Shown here: one piece after another, positions 1-5,358 of the stretch | Layout: each line of letters starts with the position of its first letter | Position numbering within the stretch: the first letter of the stretch is position 1 | Assembly: GCA_016931665.1 (NCBI GenBank) | Contig: JAFGEH010000209.1 | Coordinates: 1 to 5,358, forward strand | Origin: Candidatus Cloacimonadota bacterium | GTDB taxonomy: Bacteria; Cloacimonadota; Cloacimonadia; Cloacimonadales; TCS61 | Direction: 5' to 3' | DNA: 5,358 nt | Position numbers and translations under genes: made by a program | Notes under the pieces: generated by a model | The model's database searches: none | What the model was told of the DNA's origin: nothing | Seen by the model: only the letters and a program-made list of their open reading frames with translations

Positions 1-294
1 CCAACCTGCCACTGTTTCCTTCTGATCGACCGGGAGAATTTCGAGAAGGTCAAGAACTGGGATACCTGCCAGTATCCGGCCTTCGGAAGAGTAGCTGCCG
101 GAGAGGATCCGCTGCATAAATTATTCAAACGGCTGCGAAACCGCTATCTCTGCAAATTCGTTCATAAACCCGCCATGTTCGGCGAACTGGCCTGCACCGG
201 GTGCGGACGCTGTATTGATGCCTGTATCGCCGGGATTAATAAAAACGAAGTATTGATCGATGTCTGCTCCTCAAGGAAAGGGATAAGTTCATGA
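1..294 (+). CDS. 4Fe-4S protein, sulfhydrogenase beta (HydB/AsrA)-like, C-terminal part
   Basis: Only the last 97 residues are present; the start lies left of the window. The fragment opens inside a cysteine motif (PTCHCF, Cys3 and Cys5 of the fragment) typical of the first cluster of sulfhydrogenase beta / anaerobic sulfite reductase A proteins. It ends with a classical second cluster motif, C65-x2-C68-x2-C71-x3-C75. Ile76 stands where proline usually follows the last cysteine. The middle (D21-T-C-Q, then a basic stretch around 45-57) also resembles this family. The family passes electrons between a flavin/NAD(P) partner and a catalytic module in the cytoplasm. The stop codon overlaps the next gene's start as ATGA at 291-294, so translational coupling with the flavoprotein is likely. 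The pairing with a gamma-type subunit supports the call. A FloxB-like partner of another complex is the main alternative. Confidence 0.86.
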   Translation, partial: PTCHCFLLIDRENFEKVKNWDTCQYPAFGRVAAGEDPLHKLFKRLRNRYLCKFVHKPAMFGELACTGCGRCIDACIAGINKNEVLIDVCSSRKGISS

Positions 295-1112
295 CAGATA
301 AGAATATTTATAAACCCCTGAAATTCAGACTGGATAGGGTGGTTACCGAATCGCCCCTGATCAAGACCTTTTTTATGACCCCCGAACGGGATTTCGAGTT
401 TAAAGCCGGTCAATTCGTGGAAATAACCCTGGATGGCCTGGGTGAAGCCCCGTACACCCCTTCCTCCTCTGCCTGGGTCAAGGACAAAATGGAAGTTACC
501 ATCATGAAAGCTGGTTATATAACCGGAAAAATGCATGAATTGCGGGGAGGGGAAACTCTGGGGATCCGCGGGCCTTTCGGGAAAGGATATCCCATAGAAA
601 AGTTCTACGGCAAAGAAGTGATCATCCTCGGTGGTGGTGTGGGAATAGCTCCCTTGCGCTGCCTGCTGCTGACCATGCTGGAAGAAGCTGAAAAGTTTAA
701 AAGGATCATTATCTGTCTCGGCGCTAAAACTCCTGATGATTTCATTTATAAAGAATGGTATAGCCAACTGGCCCGGATCAGGAATGTGGAATTACTGCGC
801 AGCGTGGATAAAGCCGATGCTTCCTGGCAGGAAACCGAAGGTGTTGTCACTGTTTTGCTGGATAAGCTTGAAGTTGATTTCAGTAAGGCTCTGGCTGTGG
901 TCTGCGGTCCTCCCATCATGATGAAATTCGGTACCCTGACCCTGCTGAAAAAAGGATGCACCGAACAGAACATCTACCTTTCCATGGAAAAGAACATGTC
1001 CTGTGGCCTGGGAAAATGCGGACACTGTGCCCTGGGTGATTATTTTGTCTGCAAGGATGGACCAGTTTTCACATACGATCAGATCAAGGATTACCCTGAT
1101 ATCTGGATTTAA
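291..1112 (+). CDS. FAD/NAD(P)-binding oxidoreductase, sulfhydrogenase gamma (HydG/AsrB)-like
   Basis: A 273-residue cytoplasmic flavoprotein of the ferredoxin-NADP reductase superfamily, expected to exchange electrons between NAD(P)H and the beta-type Fe-S partner. An N-terminal FAD barrel (about 8-100) contains AGQFVEI (39-45), EAPYTPSSS (52-60, in place of the RxYS motif of other superfamily members) and GPFGKGYP (94-101). The NAD(P) domain follows, with the nucleotide loop GGGVGIAP (114-121) and CGPP (205-208). The C-terminus has a dihydroorotate dehydrogenase B-type [2Fe-2S] motif, C238-x4-C243-x2-C246-x7-C254, followed by KDGPVFTY, as in sulfhydrogenase gamma subunits. The length is normal for the family. 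The ATG start overlaps the upstream stop, and a purine-rich AAAGGGA at 277-283 lies 7 nt upstream. NADH versus NADPH preference cannot be read safely. A FloxA-type role is possible, but the downstream hydrogenase genes argue for a hydrogenase partner. Confidence 0.92.
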   Translation: MTDKNIYKPLKFRLDRVVTESPLIKTFFMTPERDFEFKAGQFVEITLDGLGEAPYTPSSSAWVKDKMEVTIMKAGYITGKMHELRGGETLGIRGPFGKGYPIEKFYGKEVIILGGGVGIAPLRCLLLTMLEEAEKFKRIIICLGAKTPDDFIYKEWYSQLARIRNVELLRSVDKADASWQETEGVVTVLLDKLEVDFSKALAVVCGPPIMMKFGTLTLLKKGCTEQNIYLSMEKNMSCGLGKCGHCALGDYFVCKDGPVFTYDQIKDYPDIWI

Positions 1113-1118
1113 TAACCT

Positions 1119-1130
1119 GAAAGAGAAGGA
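1119..1130 (+). promoter_or_regulatory. Purine-rich ribosome binding region with tight spacing
   Basis: The 20-bp gap before the polyferredoxin gene holds GAAAGAGAAGGA. The best anti-Shine-Dalgarno match, AAGGA (1126-1130), leaves only 2 nt before the ATG at 1133, while GAAAGAG at 1119-1125 leaves 7 nt. The ATG is kept because the reading frame from it matches the family N-terminus (ILLDLEK). Spacing suggests the upstream half may be what is used. Confidence 0.5.
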
Positions 1131-1132
1131 TT

Positions 1133-1630
1133 ATGAGTAGGAAGATACTGCTGGATTTGGAGAAGTTCCGGGTGGGGAAGGGTGGAAGGTATTATTTTGG
1201 TGAATGCGTGTATAACTTTCATCCGGACAATATCGGGATGCGTACACTGGTCGAGCAGGCGATGATGATGTTTGCCTGCCGAAAGTGTGAAGATGCTCCC
1301 TGCATCGAAGTTTGCCCGGAGGATGCCCTGGAGAAGAATGAGAACGGAGTGGTAGTACGGGCTGCCAATCTCTGTGTGGGCTGCCAGTCCTGTGTGGCTG
1401 TTTGTCCTTTCGGAACGATCATGAATGAGGTATTCACGGCCAAAAAATCGATATGCGATTACTGTGGCCTGAATGACAAAACCCGCACCCTGAAATGTCT
1501 GGAAACAGCACCTCCGGGAGCTATAACCCTGGTGGATATGGAAGCTGATGAGGCTGAACATATCTTTGCCTTAAATGACAAGGTACTGGTGAAGGAATTC
1601 ATCTGGGAAAATTTGATCAATAATGAATAA
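1133..1630 (+). CDS. 4Fe-4S polyferredoxin, HycB/CooF-like electron-transfer subunit
   Basis: A 165-residue cytoplasmic electron-transfer protein, probably wiring the flavin module to the hydrogenase small subunit. Motif II is C49-x2-C52-x4-C57-x3-C61-P, motif III is C81-x2-C84-x2-C87-x3-C91-P, and motif IV is C108-x2-C111-x10-C122. This order is that of the DMSO-reductase Fe-S subunit/HycB/CooF family, which normally has four motifs and four [4Fe-4S] clusters. Here the N-terminal motif is reduced to a single Cys25, and the last ligand of motif IV is Ala126 (CLETAP, codon GCA at 1508-1510). The protein contains exactly 12 cysteines, enough for three clusters. It is not the smaller two-cluster EchF/NuoI type. 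It lies between the flavoprotein and the NuoH-like gene in the same transcription unit. Product class is secure; cluster count is inferred. Confidence 0.9.
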   Translation: MSRKILLDLEKFRVGKGGRYYFGECVYNFHPDNIGMRTLVEQAMMMFACRKCEDAPCIEVCPEDALEKNENGVVVRAANLCVGCQSCVAVCPFGTIMNEVFTAKKSICDYCGLNDKTRTLKCLETAPPGAITLVDMEADEAEHIFALNDKVLVKEFIWENLINNE

Positions 1631-1639
1631 AGGTAGAAA

Positions 1640-2572
1640 ATGGTAAAAGAACTATTCTATTTTCTGGTGTTTCCCGGCCTGTTATTCTCAGCAGTGATCG
1701 GCGGATTTCTTTCCTGGTTCGACCGGAAGATCACGGCCCGGGTACAATTCCGCCAGGGTCCTCCCCTGCTGCAGCCTCTTTACGATTTCCTTAAACTATT
1801 GCTGGTAAAAGAGACTATTCTACCTAAAAGAGGCTCTCAGCTGACTTTTCTGCTGGCTCCCGTTTTTGCCCTGTTCGGAGCGACCATGGCAGCAGTGTTC
1901 ATTTTGTTGCCAGCTTTCGGGATTGCAACCGGTTTTGCCGGGGATATCATCGTTGTGATCTATCTGCTGAATATACCATCAGTATCCTATATACTGGGCG
2001 CCCTGGCCGCCGGCAACCCCCTGGCCAATGTTGGAGCTTCCCGCGAAATGAAGCTGATTCTGAGCTACGAAGCCCCTTTCCTGCTGGTTCTGCTGATGGT
2101 CGTGATCAAAGCAGGCATGGTTATCAGTTTCAGTGAGATCGTCGCCTATCAGCAGGCAAACGGCGCTTTTATCGGCAGTGTTTCGGGTGTGATCGGGTTT
2201 ATTGTTCTGATGATGTGTATCCAGGCCAAACTGGCGCTGGTACCATTTGATATGCCGGAAGGAGAAGGCGAAATATCGGACGGCATTACCATCGAATATT
2301 CCGGCACTCCCTATTCTCTTATCTTTCTTGCCAAATACATAATGCTCTTTGTTCTACCAGCTCTGGTCGTATCCCTTCTGATGTCCGGCCTGCCTCTGCA
2401 GGGCTGGCATATCCTCTGGTCAGTTTTGAAAATATTGCTGATCGTTCTCTTGATAACCCTGGTTCGCAATACCAATCCCCGGGTCAAGATCAGGCAGGCT
2501 ATGAGATTTTTCTGGGTATGGATGAATCTGCTGGCCCTGATTGCGGTCATCCTGGCAATTTTTGGATTATAA
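1640..2572 (+). CDS. Hydrogenase membrane anchor, NuoH/EchB/HycD-like (complex I subunit 1 family)
   Basis: A 310-residue integral membrane protein with about eight hydrophobic segments (roughly 4-24, 67-92, 100-124, 145-166, 179-200, 226-247, 256-275, 289-309). It carries both complex I subunit 1 signatures. The first is DRKITARVQFRQGPP (28-42), continuing QPLYDFLKLL to K57-E58. The second is PFDMPEGEGEISDGITIEY (202-220), followed by SG. The SREMKLILSYEAP loop segment (134-146) retains the conserved Glu144. In complex I and group 4 hydrogenases this subunit anchors the peripheral arm and forms the proton-transfer entry between the redox site and the antiporter-like subunits. The family motif PEAExE reads PEGEGE here, a mild substitution. 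The ATG at 1640 is preceded by AAAGG at 1629-1633, and the gap to the previous stop is 9 bp. The acidic loop residues are consistent with a functional coupling subunit. Confidence 0.95.
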   Translation: MVKELFYFLVFPGLLFSAVIGGFLSWFDRKITARVQFRQGPPLLQPLYDFLKLLLVKETILPKRGSQLTFLLAPVFALFGATMAAVFILLPAFGIATGFAGDIIVVIYLLNIPSVSYILGALAAGNPLANVGASREMKLILSYEAPFLLVLLMVVIKAGMVISFSEIVAYQQANGAFIGSVSGVIGFIVLMMCIQAKLALVPFDMPEGEGEISDGITIEYSGTPYSLIFLAKYIMLFVLPALVVSLLMSGLPLQGWHILWSVLKILLIVLLITLVRNTNPRVKIRQAMRFFWVWMNLLALIAVILAIFGL

Positions 2573-2576
2573 GGAG
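2571..2576 (+). promoter_or_regulatory. Shine-Dalgarno AAGGAG deciding a TTG start
   Basis: AAGGAG begins inside the TAA stop of the NuoH-like gene (2570-2572) and ends 6 nt before TTG at 2583. It is the strongest ribosome binding site in the window. It decides the start of the small subunit in favour of this TTG rather than an upstream in-frame TTG at 2541, which lies inside the previous gene and has no such site. Confidence 0.85.
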
Positions 2577-2582
2577 ATAACC

Positions 2583-2993
2583 TTGGGTCTGAAAGAAAAG
2601 GTATTTAAAAAATCCCTCTGGCTGTTCCATTTAAGCGCCGGCTCCTGTAACAACTGTGATATTGAAATTCTGGATTGTCTTACTCCCCGCTTTGATGTGG
2701 AAAGGTTCGGGATGAAGCTGGTAGGCAGCGTGCGGCATGCCGATGTGATCCTGGTTACCGGGATTGTTACCAAGAAAACTAAGAAACGGGTATTAGAGAT
2801 CTACAAGCAGGCTCCCAAACCGGTTCTGGTTGTGGCTTTTGGTTCCTGCTCCTGTACAGGCGGGATTTTTGCTGAAGGCTATAATTTTGAAGGTCCCCTG
2901 GATAAGGTTATTCCGGTGGATGCCTATATTCCCGGCTGTCCGCCCAAACCGGAAGCTATTCTGGCCGGAATTGTCAAACTTCTGAATAAATAA
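2583..2993 (+). CDS. [NiFe] hydrogenase small subunit, EchC/HycG/NuoB-like
   Basis: A 136-residue protein carrying the proximal [4Fe-4S] cluster next to the [NiFe] site. The expected four ligands are C22 and C25 (SCNNCDIE), C89 (GSCSCTGG) and C119 (PGCPP). Glu28 sits at the CxxCxxE position often tied to proton transfer. The CxxC spacing, rather than the tandem CC of NuoB, and the short length place it with group 4 hydrogenase small subunits; there is no twin-arginine signal, so it is cytoplasmic. Cys32 and Cys91 are additional cysteines close to the ligand motifs. The start is called at TTG 2583 because AAGGAG lies 6 nt upstream and the resulting N-terminus (GLKEKVFKKSLWLFHLSAG) is family-like. 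A start at TTG 2541 would add 14 residues encoded within the previous gene. Coding resumes 10 bp after the NuoH-like stop. Confidence 0.93.
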   Translation: MGLKEKVFKKSLWLFHLSAGSCNNCDIEILDCLTPRFDVERFGMKLVGSVRHADVILVTGIVTKKTKKRVLEIYKQAPKPVLVVAFGSCSCTGGIFAEGYNFEGPLDKVIPVDAYIPGCPPKPEAILAGIVKLLNK

Positions 2994-2994
2994 C

Positions 2995-3001
2995 AAGGAA
3001 G
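2995..3001 (+). promoter_or_regulatory. Shine-Dalgarno AAGGAAG before the NuoC-like gene
   Basis: AAGGAAG sits directly after the previous TAA, one base downstream. Two in-frame ATGs follow, at 3005 (3 nt after the site) and 3011 (9 nt after). Measured from the GGA core, the spacings are 5 and 11 nt. Either could be used, so the protein may begin MIMN or MN. Confidence 0.6.
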
Positions 3002-3004
3002 CCA

Positions 3005-3448
3005 ATGATTATGAATATTGAAGATCTTATCAGGATTATAAAAGAGAAGTTTCCCAAACAGATATCAGGAACCGAAATAATCAATCCGCAAAGACTGCTG
3101 CTGGGAATCGATAAAAAGGACCTGTTCAAAATAAGCGGGTTCCTCTTCCATGATCTGGATTGCCGCTATATCATAGTATCAGCCATGGATGCCAAAGAGG
3201 GTTTCGAACTGGTTTATCATTTCAGTCATGATAAATCGGGTATAATAATCAACCTCGACGTGGTAATTCCCCACAAACAACCGGAAATCGAATCGCTGGT
3301 CTCCCTGATTCCCGGCATCGAATGGATTGAACGCGAAATTCATGATTTCCTGGGCATTGATTTCCCCAATCATCCCAATCTGCAGAGACTCTTTCTGGCG
3401 GAAAGCTGGGAAGAGGGAAATTATCCCTACAGAAGAAAAGCGGAATAG
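3005..3448 (+). CDS. Hydrogenase 30-kDa subunit, NuoC/EchD-like
   Basis: A 147-residue soluble subunit of the complex I 30-kDa family. The diagnostic block is near the C-terminus: PEIESLVSLIPGIEWIERE (93-111), then IHDFLGIDFPNHPNLQRL (112-129), ending in the typical NYPYRRK tail. FELVYHF (67-73) is the conserved beta strand region. In complex I and Ech-type hydrogenases this subunit packs against the large and small subunits and carries no cofactor. Consistent with that, the only cysteine is Cys53. The length is close to EchD-type proteins and shorter than many NuoC proteins. It sits between the small and large subunit genes, the usual B-C-D order. The start is ATG 3005, with ATG 3011 as an equally plausible alternative two residues later. 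Confidence 0.93.
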   Translation: MIMNIEDLIRIIKEKFPKQISGTEIINPQRLLLGIDKKDLFKISGFLFHDLDCRYIIVSAMDAKEGFELVYHFSHDKSGIIINLDVVIPHKQPEIESLVSLIPGIEWIEREIHDFLGIDFPNHPNLQRLFLAESWEEGNYPYRRKAE

Positions 3449-3457
3449 GAACAGAAT

Positions 3458-4657
3458 ATGAGTCAAAGCAAACAAGCTTTCATACCCATCGGTCCTTATC
3501 ATCCCCTGCTGGAAGAACCCGAATATTTCAAACTCTATTGTGATGGCGAGATCGTGCGGGAAGTGGTCTGGGAAACCGGATACAATCACCGTGGCATCGA
3601 AAAGATCTGTGAATCCAAAACCTTCGAACAGGTTTTTTATGTCGTGGAAAGGATCTGCGGCATCTGTTCCACTTCACACCCCTTTGCCTATGCCAATGCC
3701 GTGGAAAGCATTCCCGGGATAGAGGTGCCGGTACGGGCCAAATTCATCCGCTCCATTGTGGGAGAGCTGGAAAGAATTCACAGTCATCTGCTCTGGGTAG
3801 GTCTGGCCGGACATTTCCTGGGTTACAATACCGTTTTCATGTGGGCTTGGAAATACCGTGAACCGATCCTGGACATGTTTGAGATCATCACCGGGAACAG
3901 GAACAGCTATGCCATGTTCACCATCGGCGGGGTCAGGCGTGATATCAATGAAGCTCAGTGCCAGCAACTGGAAAAGATTCTGGATCAGCTTAAACCCAAG
4001 ATGGATATGCTGATTGGTGCGGTTATGGATGATCCGGTTATTCACGCCCGTTTAAAAGGTGTAGGTATCCTAACCGCTCAGGATATCAAGGATTATGGTG
4101 CAGTAGGCCCCACGGCCAGAGCTTCGGGAGTCCGGATAGATGTCCGGCGTGATGATCCCTACGCGGCGTACGATATGATTGACTGGAAGGTGATCACGGC
4201 CGAGGCGGGTGATGTCTTTGCCAAAGCAGAAGTGAGACTGCTGGAAATTCTGGAGAGTATTAAAATTATCCGGCAATGCCTGCAGAGACTCCGTAAGGAG
4301 AACGGCGGTGACATAAGAATAAAAGTTAAGGAAATACCTCCCGGAGTGGGAATTGGACATGCGGAAGCACCCCGCGGGGAAGTCTTTCATTATGTTAAAT
4401 CCGATGGAGCAAATCGGCCGGTCCGTCATAAAGTACGTGCCCCCAGTTACACCAATATCCCCACTTTCCGCAAATCCTGCGTAGGGCAGACCATATCCGA
4501 TGCGGCTATTGCCCTGGCTGCTGTGGATCCCTGCTACTGCTGCACGGAAAGAATGGCCCAGGTGTTCGATTACAGCAACGGTAAACCACTGTTTGGCGGT
4601 AAGGAATTGATCAGATTGTCCCAGAAAAAAACCCTGGATATTCAGGGGAAAAGATAG
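3458..4657 (+). CDS. [NiFe] hydrogenase large (catalytic) subunit, group 4 / EchE-HycE-like
   Basis: A 399-residue catalytic subunit interconverting H+ and H2 at a [NiFe] centre, related to NuoD. The L1 motif is ERICGICSTSH (64-74; nickel ligands C67 and C70). The L2 motif is DPCYCCTERM (357-366; ligands C359 and C362). All four cysteines are present, so this is a hydrogenase and not a complex I 49-kDa subunit, which has lost them. Other family marks are GYNHRGIEKICE (41-52), TIGGVRRDI (155-163), EAPRGE (303-308) and RAPSYTNIP (327-335). A 34-residue tail follows Arg365 in CTER-M; HycE is cleaved by its maturation protease at the equivalent Arg-Met, so C-terminal processing is plausible. No protease gene is in the window. 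The start ATG 3458 has TAGGAA overlapping the preceding stop, with 6 nt spacing. The neighbouring small, 30-kDa and membrane subunits complete the core. Confidence 0.96.
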   Translation: MSQSKQAFIPIGPYHPLLEEPEYFKLYCDGEIVREVVWETGYNHRGIEKICESKTFEQVFYVVERICGICSTSHPFAYANAVESIPGIEVPVRAKFIRSIVGELERIHSHLLWVGLAGHFLGYNTVFMWAWKYREPILDMFEIITGNRNSYAMFTIGGVRRDINEAQCQQLEKILDQLKPKMDMLIGAVMDDPVIHARLKGVGILTAQDIKDYGAVGPTARASGVRIDVRRDDPYAAYDMIDWKVITAEAGDVFAKAEVRLLEILESIKIIRQCLQRLRKENGGDIRIKVKEIPPGVGIGHAEAPRGEVFHYVKSDGANRPVRHKVRAPSYTNIPTFRKSCVGQTISDAAIALAAVDPCYCCTERMAQVFDYSNGKPLFGGKELIRLSQKKTLDIQGKR

Positions 4658-4669
4658 AAGGTTTGTAAT

Positions 4670-5358
4670 ATGACCGATATTCAGTTGTTATTATTTTTAC
4701 CTTTGACTGCAGGAGTACTGCTCTTCCTGATTCCGGAAGCCGCGAGGACCATTAAGGGGATTATTGCTCTGCTGGTTTCGGCAGTTGTTCTTTATACTTC
4801 TTATAATGTCTTCCTGGAACCTTCGGGTCTGCGTTTCTATTCCTGCCGACTGCTGCCCGGACTGGAAGAATACCTTATTCTTCATCTGGATAATCTGAGC
4901 AGGATGGTTATACTCTTCATTGGAGTCTTCAGTGTTCTGCTGGCAGTATATTCCCTAGCTTACATGACGCGGGATAAGCAGCTAAAGAATTATTACAATT
5001 ATTTTCTGATCACTCTGGGAGCAGCAGCGGGAGCCGTTCTGGCTAATAATTTTGTCACCTTTACTACTTTCTGGGGGATTCTGGGCATTACGCTGTATAA
5101 ATTGATCAACGGGAAGGACGAAGCAAGTTCAGCTGCTGCCAAGAAGAGCCTGATCATGATCGGCGCTTCGGATTCCATCCTGATCCTGGGTATCGGGATT
5201 CTCTGGAAATTATCCGGCACGTTGCAGATGTCCGAGATAAGTGTACCCAGCTCAGGCTGGCTGGGAATTGTCGGATTTCTCTGCCTGGTAATTGCCAGCC
5301 TGACCAAGGCGGGAGCTTTTCCGGTCCATACCTGGCTGCCGGATTACGTGGCGAATGC
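4670..5358 (+). CDS. Proton/ion-translocating antiporter-like membrane subunit, NuoL/HyfB-like, N-terminal part
   Basis: The first 229 residues of an integral membrane protein running off the right edge. The ATG at 4670 follows AGAAGG (4656-4661, overlapping the previous stop) by 8 nt. About seven hydrophobic segments are visible. Residues 126-180 correspond to the start of the proton-conducting domain of complex I antiporter-like subunits. SSAAAKKSLIMIGASDS (153-169) aligns with the TM6 lysine region of NuoL, and LTKAGAFPVHTWLPD (211-225) has the conserved TM7 Lys213 and the HTWLPD signature. The hallmark TM5 Trp-Glu is Trp135-Gly136 here (FWGILGITLY), so the glutamate used in canonical pumping subunits is absent. 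The role in the complex is ion translocation coupled to H2 chemistry. Whether it is closer to NuoL, NuoM or NuoN cannot be decided from the fragment. Confidence 0.9.
   Translation, partial: MTDIQLLLFLPLTAGVLLFLIPEAARTIKGIIALLVSAVVLYTSYNVFLEPSGLRFYSCRLLPGLEEYLILHLDNLSRMVILFIGVFSVLLAVYSLAYMTRDKQLKNYYNYFLITLGAAAGAVLANNFVTFTTFWGILGITLYKLINGKDEASSAAAKKSLIMIGASDSILILGIGILWKLSGTLQMSEISVPSSGWLGIVGFLCLVIASLTKAGAFPVHTWLPDYVAN

Noticed and set aside
162..767. Long open frame (about 200 codons) on the minus strand
   Set aside because: It lies antisense to the strongly supported flavoprotein gene and the end of the beta-type gene. Its predicted protein shows no recognisable motif.
1109..1561. Minus-strand open frame of 150 codons opposite the polyferredoxin
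   Set aside because: It is the mirror of a real gene with perfect cysteine motifs, and the product looks like nothing known.
2541..2582. Upstream TTG start at 2541 for the small subunit
   Set aside because: It lies inside the NuoH-like gene, has no good ribosome binding site, and adds 14 residues unlike the family N-terminus. TTG 2583 has AAGGAG at ideal spacing.
3179..4045. Minus-strand open frames (3179-3589 and 3674-4045) opposite the NuoC-like and large-subunit genes
   Set aside because: Both are fully covered by conserved plus-strand coding sequence with family signatures, and neither product has a domain I can identify.
3380..4291. 12-bp direct repeat CTGCAGAGACTC at 3380-3391 and 4280-4291
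   Set aside because: Both copies encode Leu-Gln-Arg-Leu in unrelated proteins. There are only two copies, with no flanking similarity, so coincidence is enough.
1640..4657. Reading the NuoH-B-C-D-like set as part of a respiratory complex I
   Set aside because: The large subunit retains CGIC and CYCC nickel ligands, and the small subunit has CxxC rather than the tandem cysteines of NuoB. Both are hydrogenase traits.
1113..4669. Intergenic gaps checked for terminators, promoters or small RNAs
   Set aside because: All gaps are 9-20 bp and are filled by ribosome binding sites. I saw no inverted repeat or -35/-10 pair within them.
4999..5307. Minus-strand open frame of 102 codons near the right edge
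   Set aside because: The plus strand here encodes the conserved NuoL-like segment, including HTWLPD. The antisense frame is explained by codon bias.

Overview
The window is a slice of a single, tightly packed, plus-strand bacterial operon for a membrane-bound, complex I-related (group 4-type) [NiFe] hydrogenase. An NAD(P)H/flavin electron module is encoded directly upstream in the same operon. Eight genes are seen. The first is cut by the left edge and the last by the right edge. All intact junctions are a 4-bp overlap or gaps of 9-20 bp, and no promoter, terminator, RNA gene, repeat array or mobile element is visible. Nearly every base is coding.

Layout. (1) 1-294: C-terminal end of a sulfhydrogenase beta-type (HydB/AsrA-like) iron-sulfur protein. 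(2) 291-1112: gamma-type (HydG/AsrB-like) FAD/NAD(P)-binding subunit with a C-terminal [2Fe-2S] motif. (3) 1133-1630: HycB/CooF-like polyferredoxin whose 12 cysteines fit three rather than four [4Fe-4S] clusters. (4) 1640-2572: NuoH/EchB-like membrane anchor. (5) 2583-2993: NuoB/EchC-like small subunit starting at TTG. (6) 3005-3448: NuoC/EchD-like 30-kDa subunit. (7) 3458-4657: [NiFe] large subunit with all four nickel-binding cysteines. (8) 4670-5358: N-terminal part of a NuoL/HyfB-like ion-pumping membrane subunit.

How they may work together (inference). The HydG-like subunit exchanges electrons with NAD(P)H. Electrons then pass through the HydB-like protein and the polyferredoxin to the proximal cluster in the small subunit, and on to the [NiFe] site where H+ and H2 interconvert. 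The NuoH-like and NuoL-like subunits would couple this to proton or sodium movement. Classic Ech/Hyc/Mbh enzymes use ferredoxin or formate, so a pyridine-nucleotide module in the operon is the most notable aspect. It could run NAD(P)H-driven H2 evolution at the expense of ion-motive force, or the reverse.

Organism. The content points to a strictly anaerobic, fermentative or syntrophic bacterium: oxygen-sensitive Fe-S enzymes, moderate base composition, and clear purine-rich ribosome binding sites. A Firmicutes-like or Cloacimonadota-like anaerobe would fit, but the sequence alone does not fix the phylum.
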